A stretch of 64,000 nt of DNA, from assembly GCA_031002005.1 (NCBI GenBank), contig JARYHS010008074.1:14910930-14974929 (forward strand). The letters are read 5' to 3'. Shown one piece after another: positions 24,048-35,753 of this stretch (position 1 is the stretch's first letter; the number at the start of each line of letters is the position of its first letter). The notes beneath the pieces were generated by a model. The model searched no databases and was not told the origin of the DNA. It saw only the letters and a list, made by a program, of their open reading frames with translations. Both the position numbers and the translations under genes were made by a program. Source of the DNA: Vandiemenella viatica (lineage: Eukaryota > Arthropoda > Insecta > Orthoptera > Morabidae).

Positions 24048-24295
24048 GCCGGCCTCGGTAGCGTAGGACCTAGAGTACTAGCTCCACGTACCGATGGACG
24101 CCGGTTCGAGTCCGGCCGCGGGCATGGGTGTTAAAGTGTTGTGTCTGTGAATGTCGTGTTTGTGTTGTATTGTCCTTGTGATTACACTTGAAAATATGTA
24201 CACTGGAGAAACTAATACATTGAAAGAATCAGAATCACATTGAGCTGGCTGTGTGGCCTCAGTAGCCGAATGCCATTAATTATAAAAAAAAAAAT
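24048..24295 (+). repeat. SINE family 2, copy b
   Basis: GCCGGCCTCGGTAGCGTAGG head, B-box GGTTCGAGTCC, the CATTGAGCTGGCTGTGTGGC tail and poly(A). Short flanking repeats ATTTCTT and ATTCTT may be the target duplication. Confidence 0.9.
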
Positions 24296-25047
24296 TCTTA
24301 CCAACATGGATGGTATAGTTTCTGTTTAAGTCGACTCCGGATTCTAATCGTCCTCTATCAATTATTGCGGCCGTGCAGACTACACTACACCGTCGTCTTC
24401 CAAATAATTGCATCTATCTGTTTTTCAGTAAAATAAACAGATATTTCGAGATGCTGAGAACGTCCGCTAATCGATTTTCGTTAATTACCTCAGTGCAATG
24501 AAAACTAATGACTTTCAAAGCATATTTTGTAGGAGTTGGCCCAGCTGAAATTGTAGGTTAACTATTTGTTTGCCTGATGGCAATACAATGCTATAGATTA
24601 CATAGAATGTGTCATTCTAAAAACAATCGACAAGACACCTGAAATAATAGTTTAAACTTGTAAGTCTAGATTTTGCAACCAGTCTGTAGCAACTCTAGAT
24701 GCTTTAACAACTAGGAGAATAGCGTTCTTAGGCAATGTTCTTGACTGTAAGGACACAGTGGGCTTAAATCGGCAGACGGATCGGACCTGTGTTTATAGCA
24801 TGCAGCCCGAATTGCCTTGTGGCAAATTTAACAACTTCATGAACTTTCCACTAGCAATTCACACTATCAATGAGAAACAGAGCGTGTTGGAATTCAACTG
24901 TTACTTCTCGAACATGCGGAACAGCTTTGAGAAACGGTACCGTGACGATCAAGATAAAGAATGTTGAGTGAAAACATCGACGTATTCGTAAACCACTCCT
25001 ATGAAGTATGACCGCAATCATACGTCACTGCCCCACAACGTGACAAA

Positions 25048-25230
25048 GCCCGGTGGTAAGCAGTCGACGTTCTCACCTGGCATGCGTGAAGATGTGAATT
25101 CGATCCCCGATCTGATCCTTCAGTCACTCCAAACAGAGTTCGTTCCTTCATAAACCCCAAGGCCGATCCCGTTCCTTGCGCCACATACTCCCTAACGATC
25201 ACGACGTCAACGAACCATGATACCCGACGA
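25048..25230 (+). repeat. tRNA-derived SINE, family 3 (degenerate)
   Basis: A-box-like GGTGGTAAGCAGTCG (from 25051) and B-box GAATTCGATCCCC (25096 region), followed by a body unlike families 1 and 2. The 3' end is not defined. Confidence 0.45.
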
Positions 25231-25673
25231 AGAAAAATAGGTGGCCTGTACTGAGTGAGGGTTCATTCCGGTCGTGCTGCCCAGAGGAGAGTGAATGCAG
25301 TATTAACTACGAACAGAAACATTTTCATGTCCCTACGTGTCACTGACGAATGTAGTGACAATGGTGCCCTGTGAACGAATCCTGCAATATGATTCCCATG
25401 ACGTAAATTTACTAAAATAGAACTTACAGCCTCGTAAAATTGTTACAAATCTGGAACGTTACGAATGTCACACTCTCCATATTCACTACCAACATTTTTT
25501 TTTAATCAAAATTCAAGCACATGAAGCCTTCGGTCTTAGAAAGTAATATAATGTCTAAAGCAACTTTAATATAAGGTACCAAACTCCATTTCATCTTGGA
25601 AAAGAACAGTATCTTCCATAAGGCATTCGAAATCCTGAATGTATTCCATTTTCACGAGTCGTTGTTTGAACCA

Positions 25674-25903
25674 TCTTCTTTTTAACTGCTTAACGTCTCT
25701 TAACAGCGAGGTCTTTAGAGACGGGAAAGGATGGGGGGCAAGGAATTCGGCCATGCCCTTTTGAAGGAAGCATCCCGGTATTCACCTGGAATGATCTGGG
25801 GAAACCATAGAAAACCCAAATCTGGATGCCCGGACGGGGATTCGAACCGCTGTCCTCCCGAATGCGAGGCCAGAACACTAACCGTTACACCACCACGCTC
25901 GGT
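25674..25903 (-). repeat. SINE family 1, copy d
   Basis: Full-length minus-strand copy with a perfect 12-bp duplication TTGTTTGAACCA at 25662-25673 and 25904-25915. It carries the TCTTTAGAGACGG subfamily marker shared with copy b. Confidence 0.93.
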
Positions 25904-25915
25904 TTGTTTGAACCA

Positions 25916-26753
25916 CATATACACACATCGTATTTTCCTATGTTAAATTGTCTACTTCAAGGATTTTGATAGGACACTCGGTTCCTGTAGTTTGTTTTTA
26001 GTTATTCTTTGCCTGCCTCTATTTTTACATAGATTAAAAAACAGTCATTTGCAGGCTAGTAAGTTTTCTCCTCCTGAGTTCTATTTGTAAAATACGATAT
26101 TTGCTTCTCTAAGCAATTCGTCAAATAACTGACGTTTATTACGTCAAGGAAAGCTCTAATGTGAGCCTGACGAAAGACGCTGATCGCTCCTCTAATTGTG
26201 TTTCTCGAGGAGCGGACACACAATTTACAGCCGCTGGCTGGGGAGTTCTGACGTGGGCAACTAATTGAGTTGCCGTTCGAGCAAGCTACGCTGCCAGGTA
26301 TCACATGCGACGAGAGCAAATTGCAATTGGAAGCCATGTTTGAGCTTCTAAAATACCCCGCTGTCCACTGTAACGCGCTTTCTTTAGTCGACCATTGGAG
26401 GCTAGTTTTTCACCAACAATAATCAGAATTAAATATTAGAAACTCGGAACATTCTGAACGTTTCACGTAATTAATTTCTGAGACTCGTGTTCCATTTACA
26501 TAGTATGGTGTTTCCCGTATACGTTAACGTCATGGAATGACCTGCATACACCTTCAAGAGCCTACGAAAGAACAGAACCAACAGAAGAGTTAATTTCAGA
26601 TTTCTCGGCAACCGATAAAAATTGAGCAATTACAAGATCACGATTTTAGATTCATTATAAGCAACTACTTTCATAGATAGAAGAATTACTTTTTGCGTAT
26701 GTAGGGTTGAAATAATCTACTTTTGTGAAACACTGAAGAAACCAAGTTTCTAC
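25916..26753. other. unassigned DNA
   Basis: No gene recognised. The minus-strand open frame at 26056-26337 has no domain or splice support. Confidence 0.4.
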
Positions 26754-26923
26754 CTGGAAGGCCTGTTGTCGGAGTTGGCGATGAGAAGCAGAGGCCTGTA
26801 GGCTGTCTCCTTGGCATCGTTCTCAGAGGTGTCTGCGTGACGGGGAAACAAGCTCCTGATACGAATCAACAGGGAAGCGCAGTCCGAGAAACTGCAATAG
26901 TCACCAGTCTCTGCTTCAGTCAT
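26754..26923 (-). CDS. possible host exon (unidentified protein)
   Basis: Minus-strand open frame of 56 codons plus two bases. It begins at an ATG in good context (AAAAGATGA) and reads through CSFSDCASLLIRIRSLFPRH and ETAYRPLLLIANSDNRPS. It then meets a consensus donor TTCCAG/GTAGAA at 26753, with a stop right after. The amino acid composition looks like real protein. Read instead as an internal exon, GAAGCAG/AGACTGG would accept from a phase-1 exon, the phase of the two exons at 57.5 and 53.6 kb on the same strand, but no pyrimidine tract precedes it. I do not recognise the protein, and a chance frame is possible. Confidence 0.38.
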
Positions 26924-27094
26924 CTTTTTATCACCCAATTCCAATCACTACACCTCTTACGACATACCTGGTATATATTCCATACTAATGTATGTGCTAA
27001 TTATTAAATAATTAAAACTCGTTCCAGCAACCGTTCTCTCTTTTTCTATGTTTGTTCTATCTGCGCCTTTATTCAAGCATCGTGTGTTAATTTC

Positions 27095-27323
27095 TGGCTT
27101 TAAGTCTCGTCGATGTCGAGATCATTAGAGGCTGGAATGGACCTGCGGCAAGGAAAAGGAAAGCGGTAAGACAGGGCTTTATTGACCGAACAATCGCGTC
27201 ATTCGTCTGGAGTGATTTGGGGAAACCATCGAAAACTCAGATCTGGATGACCCAACGGTCATTCGAACCCGCGTCCTCCCGAATGCGAGGCCAGAACGTT
27301 GCCGCTCATCATCCAAGCTCGGT
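27095..27323 (-). repeat. SINE family 1, copy e (older)
   Basis: Diverged minus-strand copy with an intact 11-bp duplication GTGTTAATTTC (27084-27094 and 27324-27334). The B-box region still reads GTTCGAAT within mutated flanks. Confidence 0.88.
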
Positions 27324-27334
27324 GTGTTAATTTC

Positions 27335-28089
27335 GTGATTACATCCACTTAATTTTATTCACCTTTTTTGGCTTTTTGTCCTTGCAGTCTAATCTATATT
27401 TACTCTAGTTCAGTTATTTGTGTTTCAGTCTGTTGCACAGTGATTCCAGTTGTTTTGAAGAAGGTCATATATTAACTTCACATGTTTCCTTCCTCTATTA
27501 TCACAGAATAAAGCGATTGGCGTCCTTCTCTTCTCCACAGCCATTTCACGCAAAAATCGCTGAAAGTTTCAGTTGCTCCATTTTTTTTCTTTACAAAAGC
27601 GAAAATTCACTTTTGTTCGTTAAAATGTTTTATATTTTTTATCCGTGTCCTGTGTCAATGTTTCATGCTAAGAAAGCTTTTTCTGTTAGTGTTAATTTGA
27701 AATTGAATGAACCATTGCTGCCATCTTCTGTTTTAATAGAAAAATTATTGCCAACCTGATGTTTAATAAATTATTTTTTATTTTCATGATGTTGTTTCTT
27801 TTTTGTATATTAACTTTGTTCTGCCAATATCACGTTCATTCCACTCAGTGATTTCTCAATGTACTTAATTTTTGCACACCGCCACTAGAATGACAATCTC
27901 CGCAAATTTGTCGTAACACTATCATTACAGATTTCATTCGTTATCAGAGTAATTACATGACAACCGATAGCTTATAGCAGATTGCAGTGCGCTCTAGTGA
28001 CAGATCTGCTGAACTATCTGAAGTAGCTGAAGTTTCTCTGTTCTTATAAATTAGTTCAGTTGAGCTCAAGCTTTCGTGGAAGACGGAAC
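27335..28089. other. unassigned DNA upstream of the I-like LINE
   Basis: No gene recognised. The 5' end of the LINE may lie in the last 100 bases, but no duplication was found to fix it. Confidence 0.4.
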
Positions 28090-28332
28090 TTTAAGGAAAT
28101 AGTGCCGTGTTTACACACTCGAGTGAGAGCGGGAACAAGTGGTCGGAGAGGAAGCGGCGTTACGGCCCACACAGGTCGAATTCTGCTATCGTGTAGTAAC
28201 CAGTGTTAACCGTGAACAACACTTAATAACAAGAACAAAGAAGTGAGCTTGTGTTTGTGCACATACTGACTAAAGTGTACAATTAACAACTGTTGGAGTG
28301 TAGATAACATCTGCGCATACAGGTGAGAGGAG

Positions 28333-29826
28333 ATGGCCGAAGCAAGTGGCGGAATGTATCCTCAAATAGAAGAAGAAAACATTGAAACCTTTGTATATGA
28401 AAATGAACAAGACATGGCGGAACCAGTGAAGAATAAAATAGAAGAACGAGTGACCGAGAGTGAGGAAGAAGAAACGTACAACCTCAGGAGGAAACGTCAA
28501 GCGGTAGAGAAAAGACAATCACACAAAATAAGCAAAGAAGAATTAATCCTATTGGAGATGTTTAGAAACAAGAAGAAAGATCAGGGACACCAACAGAAAA
28601 ATATGCTCCAAACATATTCAACATCACAGCCGGAAGGGAAGGACGAGGAACGCAGCATGAAGAAAGAAGACAGCACTCTGGAAAACAGGGAAGCGAGTAA
28701 AGTCAACAAGTTTATGTTCACAGAACGCAACAGAAGGTATAAAGTCAACTCAGATGGCCCATTCATAGTGATGGTAGAACCAATAGGCGAGGGAAATATG
28801 CAACACCCAATTCAACTAGGGAAGGTATTCTACAATAAAGTTCCTGGACTGAAAAGAATAAACCAACAAGGAAAGAATAGAATGCCCATGGAATTTACGG
28901 AAGCAGAATTTGCCAACCAATTCATAGCAAACGATATCTTACTACAGTCCTATGAGACTTAAGGCCTTCGTACCGGCTAGTAGAGTGGAGTGTAAAGGAG
29001 TCATCAAGTTCGTCCCACTGGACTTATCAGAAGAAGAGATAAAGCTAAACGCCACATCGGAGGCGCCAATCATCGACGTGAGGCGTTTCACCAAGAAAAC
29101 GCAACTGGATGGAAAGACAGAAACAACACCGCTAAAAACCGTTCAGCGTTCGAGAGTCAGTATCTCCCAGAATACATTGAAATATATTACATCAGGTTCA
29201 AGGTCGCAACATATATCTACCCAGTAACACAGTGCTATAAATGTCAGAGATTTGGACACGTGGCAAACAACTGTAAAAGAAAGGAAAGATGTAAAAAATG
29301 TGGCGAAGAGCATAAAACATCAGAATGTCAAAAGGAAAGCCCCAAATGCGTTAACTGGTGCGGCGAGCATCCTGCCAATGACAGGCTTTGCCCAGTGAGA
29401 AAACAAGAGGAGGAGAAAAAAGTAAAGCAAGCAGCACGCAGCAAAAATACAGGGACCACAGAATACGAGTACAAGCACGGAGACTTCCCCACACTACAGA
29501 AGAGATCATTCAGAGACGTCACCATAGACATGGAACAGCCTGGCACGGTGGACCGACACCAAAAGACAATAAATGTGGTGTCACAGGTATCACGGGAGAC
29601 CCAGACCGAGGAAGTACCCAATATAGAAAGCAATGAAGAAATAATCACCATCATAGTCAAAACAATAATGAAAGCTCTAGCCCAACATATGAAGGGCAAA
29701 ATGACAACGACTGTACTCCAAAAATTACAAGACATTGCCACTAGAAGCATAATACAAGAAATCAGACAGATAGGCTCAACTATGCAGAACTCAGAGAACT
29801 CCAGACCAACAACTGAAAATGGCTAG
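28333..29826 (+). pseudogene. LINE ORF1 (gag-like, three zinc knuckles), frameshifted
   Basis: Starts with ATG at 28333 and an acidic, Lys/Glu-rich N-terminus. After residue 205 the frame is lost (around 28955) and continues as LKAFVPASRVECKGVIKFV. A second shift near 29140 leads to the zinc-knuckle block: CYKCQRFGHVANNC (about 29231-29272), CKKCGEEHKTSEC and CVNWCGEHPANDRLC. The C-terminus is Gln/Thr/Ile-rich and ends in a stop at 29824-29826, overlapping the ORF2 ATG. In this family ORF1 coats the element RNA. Two frameshifts make it non-functional. Confidence 0.85.
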
Positions 29827-32800
29827 GAGAAGACAAATAAACATAATACAATGGAACGCTAGAAGTCTGTTCCATAAATGGAACGATCTTCAAAGACTAC
29901 TGGAGGAACACAAAGCAGACGTGGTACTGATCACGGAAACGTGGTTAAGTCAAGCACATACGCTAAAACATAGGCTCTACAACATCTACAGGAAGGACAG
30001 GGAAGACGGATACGGTGGTGTGGCCATCATGATCAGAAATGGAATGAACAGCTCCATCAGAAACATGGTGATATAAGCAACTGATATAGAAATCCTAGCA
30101 ATAGACATCACACAAGGAGGCACCATCAATACGGTTTCTGTAATATACAAACCACCAAGGGTCAGTCTTACTGAAGAGCAATGGTCAGAAATCCTCAACC
30201 AGCTCCCATCAGGAAGTATCCTGGGAGGAGACTTCAACGCCCATCACCCATTGTGGCACGACAGTCGAACAGACCAGCAAGGAGAAGAAATTGCAGCCGC
30301 AATTACATCATCCACATTTACCACGCTCAATAATGAACCTGGAACCAGAATAGGAACACCTTATCAAAGAAGATCATCGCCAGACATATCTATAGTATCT
30401 GCAAACCTCAGACAAAAAACAACGTGGGAGATACTTAAGGACACCCTGGGCAGCGATCATTTCGTTATAAAAATGACGGTAGATGCACCAAGCACACTTA
30501 ACCACGAGCCACCAAGGACCTTATGGAACTGCAAAAGAGCCAAATGGGAGCAATATCGGGAGAAGATAAATATGCTAATGGAACAGGAGAATGATGAGGA
30601 TGGCCAATTACAGCAACGATACAATAATTTCGAGGGAATAATTACATCTGCAGCCAAAGAATGCATACCCCTGACCAAAAGTAAGGAAAAGACTTCCGCA
30701 GAAAGGAAACCGTGGTGGACAGCGGAATGCTCCAAAGCTATAGCTAGACGACGTTTAGCCATCAAAGCATATAGACAGTGTCCGACAGTGGACAAATTTG
30801 CTACGCTCAGGAAGGCAATAGTGGAAGCCAGGACAATCATAAGAAGAGCCAAAAGAAAAGGATGGGAAGAGTTCTGTGACAACATCAAATATGGAATCAC
30901 GCCTCAAGAAATGTGGAAGAAGCTAAGATGGTTTAAAGGAGGCCAAACAAACTCCAGATGGATCATCAGCAACAAAGAAGCAGCGGAACAATTTTTGGCC
31001 CTGACTGCGCCCTCGTACGTCCCGCTAGAACGAAGCGTGGACTCTGCTATAAAGCGAGACACTCAGCCAAAGAGACCAAATCACAACAAGTTTGAAATGT
31101 CAGAGCTACAATGTGCAATAAAAAAGGAAGATACGGCCCCCGGACTAGACGGCATAACATACTCCATGATAGAAAAACTTCCACCAAGAGCGAAACAGAA
31201 GTTACTGGAACTGTATAATGACATGTTGGCAACAACATACGTGCCAGAAAAGTGGAGAAATGTCCTCATCATACCAATCCTAAAGGGGAACAAGGACAAA
31301 ACTAAAAGCGAATCATACAGACCCATCTCACTACTATCCTGTCTTGCAAAGATCATGAGTATAATGATCAAGAACAGAATGCAGTGGTTCATCGAGCACC
31401 ACAAGAAACTGGACAGCAGAACAATAGGATTCCGGAAAGGATATGGAACATTAGACAACATAACAACACTAGTCACGGACATACAACTAAGTTACGCTAG
31501 AGGAAACTATCTACTCGCGGTCTTCCTTGAAATCAAGGACGCATATAACAACGTTCAGATCAACATACTCCAAGAAACCTTGGACAAGATGGGTCTGCCA
31601 AGAGAAATAGTCAACTGGTACACTAGATACTTGGAGCATAGAGTAAATATACTCTATACAGCAGAAGGAGAGATACTTGCTTGTCATGTATATCAGGGAC
31701 TACCCCAAGGAGATCCCTCGAGTCCCACACTGTTCAACATATATACTACAAAAATGTTCAACCGGTTGAGAAGCCTAACAACATACGCACAATACGCGGA
31801 TGACTTCGTAGTATATGTGACCCACCCAAACAAAGAGAAGGCTAGAACCATACTTGAAGAACAAGTGAAGGAGACACGAAACATCTTGAAGGAGAGAGGG
31901 ATGGATCTATCCATTCAGAAAAGCAAAGTAGGAATCTTCACGCAAAGACAGTTTGCAAATGAGGATTTCAAAATCTGCATAGACGGAATGCATATGGAAG
32001 TAGTTAGGGAAACAAAGTTCTTAGGCATGTGGCTGGACACAAAGCTGTCCTGGAAAAGACAAGACAAGCTGCGTTACAAAGATTAAACATCTACAAAACG
32101 CTGGCTACACCAAACAGAGGCACGGACCCCCGACAGCTGCGAAAGATATACTTCGCCTTAATAAGAAGCAAAATTGAATATGGGGGATTCCTATATGAAA
32201 CTGCACCCACGACCACACTTAAAAACTGGATACCGTACAATCTGCCGCCTTGAGGATAGCGGGCGGCTTTCTAACAACAACGCCAGTCATGGCAATGGAA
32301 GTGGAAATGGCAACGCCACCCCTATCATTAAGAAGGAAGAAATTGGGCCTAAAATTCTGGACAAAAATAAGGACCAACACCAGTCATCCTCTTGGAAGAA
32401 AAGTGCGTACATTGGTGCATGAATATACAGCGAAACCACAAAAATCACATAAGAGCCCAAGTCTCATAAAATACTGGGAAATAACTAACCGATGGAACAT
32501 AGCAACCTCTGAGATCAACGATATGTATAGAGAACGAGAACCGTGGCCAAGGATGGAAATGGATCAACATGTGTACACAGACCTGACAGTAGATGTATCA
32601 AGAAGAAGGAACAAATACTGAAATCATAAAGCAGCTGTCTCTGCAAACCTTAAACACAAGATGGGAAGGATGGAGACAAATATTTACCGACGGATCAAGA
32701 GAGAACGAGGAATCCACCACAGCAGCGTACATCGACATGGTGCAAGAAGTGCATGAGGCGTACAGACTACCAACCCCAATGTCCATATTTTCAGCAGAGA

Positions 32801-33525
32801 TTATAGCAATACTAAAAGCAATCAAGTACATAATGAAGTGGGTATTGTTAAGGCAGTCATCTGCTCGGATGCTAAAAGGCGCCCTACAGGCCATAAAAGG
32901 AATCCCCAGAGGCACGTGCAAAAACTACCTAGCGTTTGAGGCAGCCAGGAAAATAATCAAGGCAACAACGGAGGGAAGAAGAGTCAAACTACAATGGATC
33001 CCAGGGCACGTCGGCGTAAGAGGAAATGAAGCGGCGGATGCCATAGCACGGGGACAATTAAACGCTGCAGATATAGAGGAGATACCCATCCCCTACACCG
33101 ACTACAACCACACAATCACACAAATAGTGAAGAAGGAGTGGAAAAGAAGATGGGTAGAAGAAGAACCGAGCAAGAGCCTCTGATACAGAACCATAGCAGG
33201 GGAACCAGACCACAAACTATGGTACGCGCCCTTTAAAATAAACAGAAGTGAGATTAAAACAATAAGCAGACTGAGAACAGGACACACACTCCTACGAGAC
33301 GGAATGTACACAATGAAGATCGTGGACTACCCAAAATGCCAACAATGCGACGATGTGGAAGATATATATCACTTCCTTTTAAGATGCAAGCAGTATAGGA
33401 ACATAAGGCAAGAGATAATAGAAGGCGAACTTAAAATCAAGGACATAGCAGACCTAATACAAGTCTTATCCTCACCATCGCTGAAAGTAATAAAAGAAAT
33501 GCACAAATACGTAATTATAAATTAA
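29819..33525 (+). pseudogene. LINE ORF2: endonuclease, reverse transcriptase, RNase H, broken
   Basis: Endonuclease motifs in order: IIQWNARSLF, VVLITETWL, GGYGGVAI-like, GGDFNAHHPLWH, SPDISIV and GSDHFV. A TAA at 30074-30076 interrupts this domain, in frame. RT follows (about 31060-32080): APGLDGITYSMI, SYRPISLLSCLAK, TIGFRKGYGT, FLEIKDAYNNV, QGLPQGDPSSP and YAQYADDFVVY. The motif-A Asp is Glu here (FLEIK for FLDIK). Frameshifts lie near 32040-32080, 32250 and 32600. RNase H begins QIFTDGSREN and ends LQWIPGHVGVRGNEAAD. The middle SDxxS segment is out of frame near 32850. A TGA at 33181-33183 precedes the C-terminal CQQCDDVEDIYHFLLRC zinc segment. Nicking, copying and RNA removal would all fail. 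Confidence 0.92.
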
Positions 33526-34862
33526 TTTGTACAGAAACGCATCCATAGCAAATATCCGTCTCATTGTCGATATCACTGTCTATAAAACCTGACTATCCAA
33601 ACTACTACTCTGTCTTAATGCTTATAGTGGGATCTTATCGCCAGTAAATCAGTCATCTCCTTAAGTAGTCATTCCAGTCGCACGTGGTCAATACATAGGT
33701 TGAACGAGCAATTCTTTGTGTGTTTTTGTGTGTGCGTGCGTGTGTATGATGGTTATAAATATTGTTTGTGTTGATGTCTCTTTGAAACTGATAAAAGAAG
33801 GTAAAAAACCAGTGTTGGCCCATTTAGCCACCTTGTAGAGGACATTAAGGTGGCTGCCACTTCATGATCTTAGTCAACATTGTCATATAATCTCACTCCA
33901 TACGCTCTGCTACACGTTCTGGTGATGATAATGCACCACCAATACTCCTATCCTGTTGGCAAATTCCATGTGGGGGCCAGGGGATCGAACCACATAATCC
34001 AAATACGAGATTAATACAGTGGAGAGTGTCTGAACGACCTCAATAATGGGTCCATGAGTGGTGGTAGTAAGGTTAGGTTTAACGCAACGATGCTGCGAGG
34101 TTTTTTTTTTTTTTTTTTCTACGTACCGTATACAGAGTTGGCGAAGCATTGGGATAGACGTGGCGGAACCAGTACCCTGCGTAAGATCACTTCTACCAAT
34201 ACGGGGACAGCTTAAGGTGGCGTCTGCTGGCGTATGAATGGCTGAATTTAGTGCAACAGGTGTCCGCCCATCCGTCGCTACACAGTTCGTGTGCCGACAC
34301 GCAGACACAACATCCGTTTTCCGCGGTGTTGTGTTAACCTCATTCAGTACGCCAACACAACGAAATCTTACCTACCCTTAGTAGCTAATATAGAATTCAA
34401 TCACTAATTGGTTGCAAAGTTAAAACACGTAACGGCATAGAAATACTTAGCTTGTTAAAAATTAAATTTTTGCCACAGTACAGTATACAAGAAATTTTAT
34501 GAAAGTATTAACCATTTAAAACTACATATAAAATTATTGTGGCAATTGTACGTAGGAGGGCAGCGTAATCCACTCACCTAATATAACTCAAATCCCAATG
34601 AAGTAGACGTTTCGATTTCTAGTACGAAGATTCTGAACGGTTGCTCGGCCCCATTAAGGACGCTGTTAAATCATTATTTCAAAATTAAGCCGTGTGCCAG
34701 CTCAGAATGGCGTGCGCAGTCAGGAACACGCTATCAGTCTCATATTCCTCAAGCAGTTATATCTTTCAGGGAAGATGAACGAAGTTAGTTCAGGAAACCA
34801 GATTATTGCTAAAATGTTAAATAGGTTCGCGCTTCATGTTTCGAAACAAATATCGATTAATT
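33526..34862. other. LINE 3' UTR and unassigned DNA
   Basis: The first 300 bases are probably the LINE 3' UTR, with a TGTGTGTTTTTGTGTGTGCG run near 33717-33740. A T20-class run at about 34101-34119 may be the poly(A) of a minus-strand retroposed copy that I could not identify. No gene. Confidence 0.4.
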
Positions 34863-35100
34863 GCCGGCCTCGGTAGCGTAGGGGCTAGAGTGCTAGCTCC
34901 GCGTGCCGAAGGCCGCCGGTTCGAATCCGGCCGCGGGCATGGATGTTTAAGTGTTGTTTGTCTGTGTGAATGTCCTGTCCGTCCTGTGGCGTCCATACAT
35001 TGGAAAAATACAATATATATGACGACATATACACTGAAAGCTTCAAAAATTACATTGAGCTGGCTGTATGGCTTTCGTTGCCAAATTCCATTTAAAAAAA
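34863..35100 (+). repeat. SINE family 2, copy c
   Basis: GCCGGCCTCGGTAGCGTAGG head, intact A-box, B-box GGTTCGAATCC, the CATTGAGCTGGCTG tail and a short poly(A). It has the best-preserved tRNA-like head of the three copies. Confidence 0.92.
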
Positions 35101-35182
35101 ATCTATTAGTTTATTAACGCAGCAAGATACTTAGGGAATTTAAAGTATTTTAAGCAGGAAATACTGGTACCATGTTTTACTT

Positions 35183-35424
35183 TCTTTTTTACTTATGGCT
35201 TTACACCTCGTCGACGTCGAGGTCATTAGAGGTGGATTGGAACTGCGGACAAAGAAGGAGAAGGAATTCGGCCATGGCCTTTTGAAGGAAGCACTCCGTC
35301 ATTCACCTGGCGCGATTTGGGGAAACCGTGGAAAACCCAAATCTGAATGCCCGGACGGGGATTCGAACAGGCGTCCTCCCGAATGCGAGGCCAGAGCGTT
35401 AACCGCACGCCAACCACGTTCGGT
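35183..35424 (-). repeat. SINE family 1, copy f
   Basis: Full-length minus-strand copy with a perfect 15-bp duplication TACCATGTTTTACTT at 35168-35182 and 35425-35439. Confidence 0.94.
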
Positions 35425-35753
35425 TACCATGTTTTACTTCTTATTTGGAGTTGAAGGCAATAGCATAGCATTTGAACGTCTGGGGACAGAATAAAAATCA
35501 GATACACATGGGTTAATTTCAAAAGATTTCAGTTAGTGAAGAGATTTCCGAAGTTTATTTATTCCCATACGTAAAGATATTATGCGAACACGGAAGTTTT
35601 GGAGTGCGCGTTAAAGCGGAAACATCAGGACTAACGAAGTACACGACGGCTACAGAATCGGCCGGCCTGTATGGTTTTCAGACAGTTCATCATAATCACC
35701 CAGGCGAATAATTGGACGGTTCTCATGTTCTGCTTCACAAATTATCGTTATAA

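Larger units (their letters stand above)
28090..33530 (+). mobile_element. nearly full-length I-like non-LTR retrotransposon
   Basis: A two-ORF LINE of about 5.4 kb. The 5' UTR (about 28090-28332) is followed by ORF1 (CCHC nucleic-acid binding), then ORF2 (endonuclease, RT, RNase H and a C-terminal zinc segment). ORF1 and ORF2 overlap by eight bases (29819-29826), typical of the group. The presence of RNase H points to the I group rather than classic Jockey or CR1. Stops and frameshifts in both ORFs make it inactive. The 3' UTR probably continues past 33530, perhaps to about 33860. I found no poly(A) or duplication to fix either end. Confidence 0.85.

Noticed and set aside
34863..34945. possible tRNA gene at the head of a family 2 SINE
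   Set aside because: The same head occurs at 22741 and 24048 with the same tail and poly(A), so it is a dispersed SINE.
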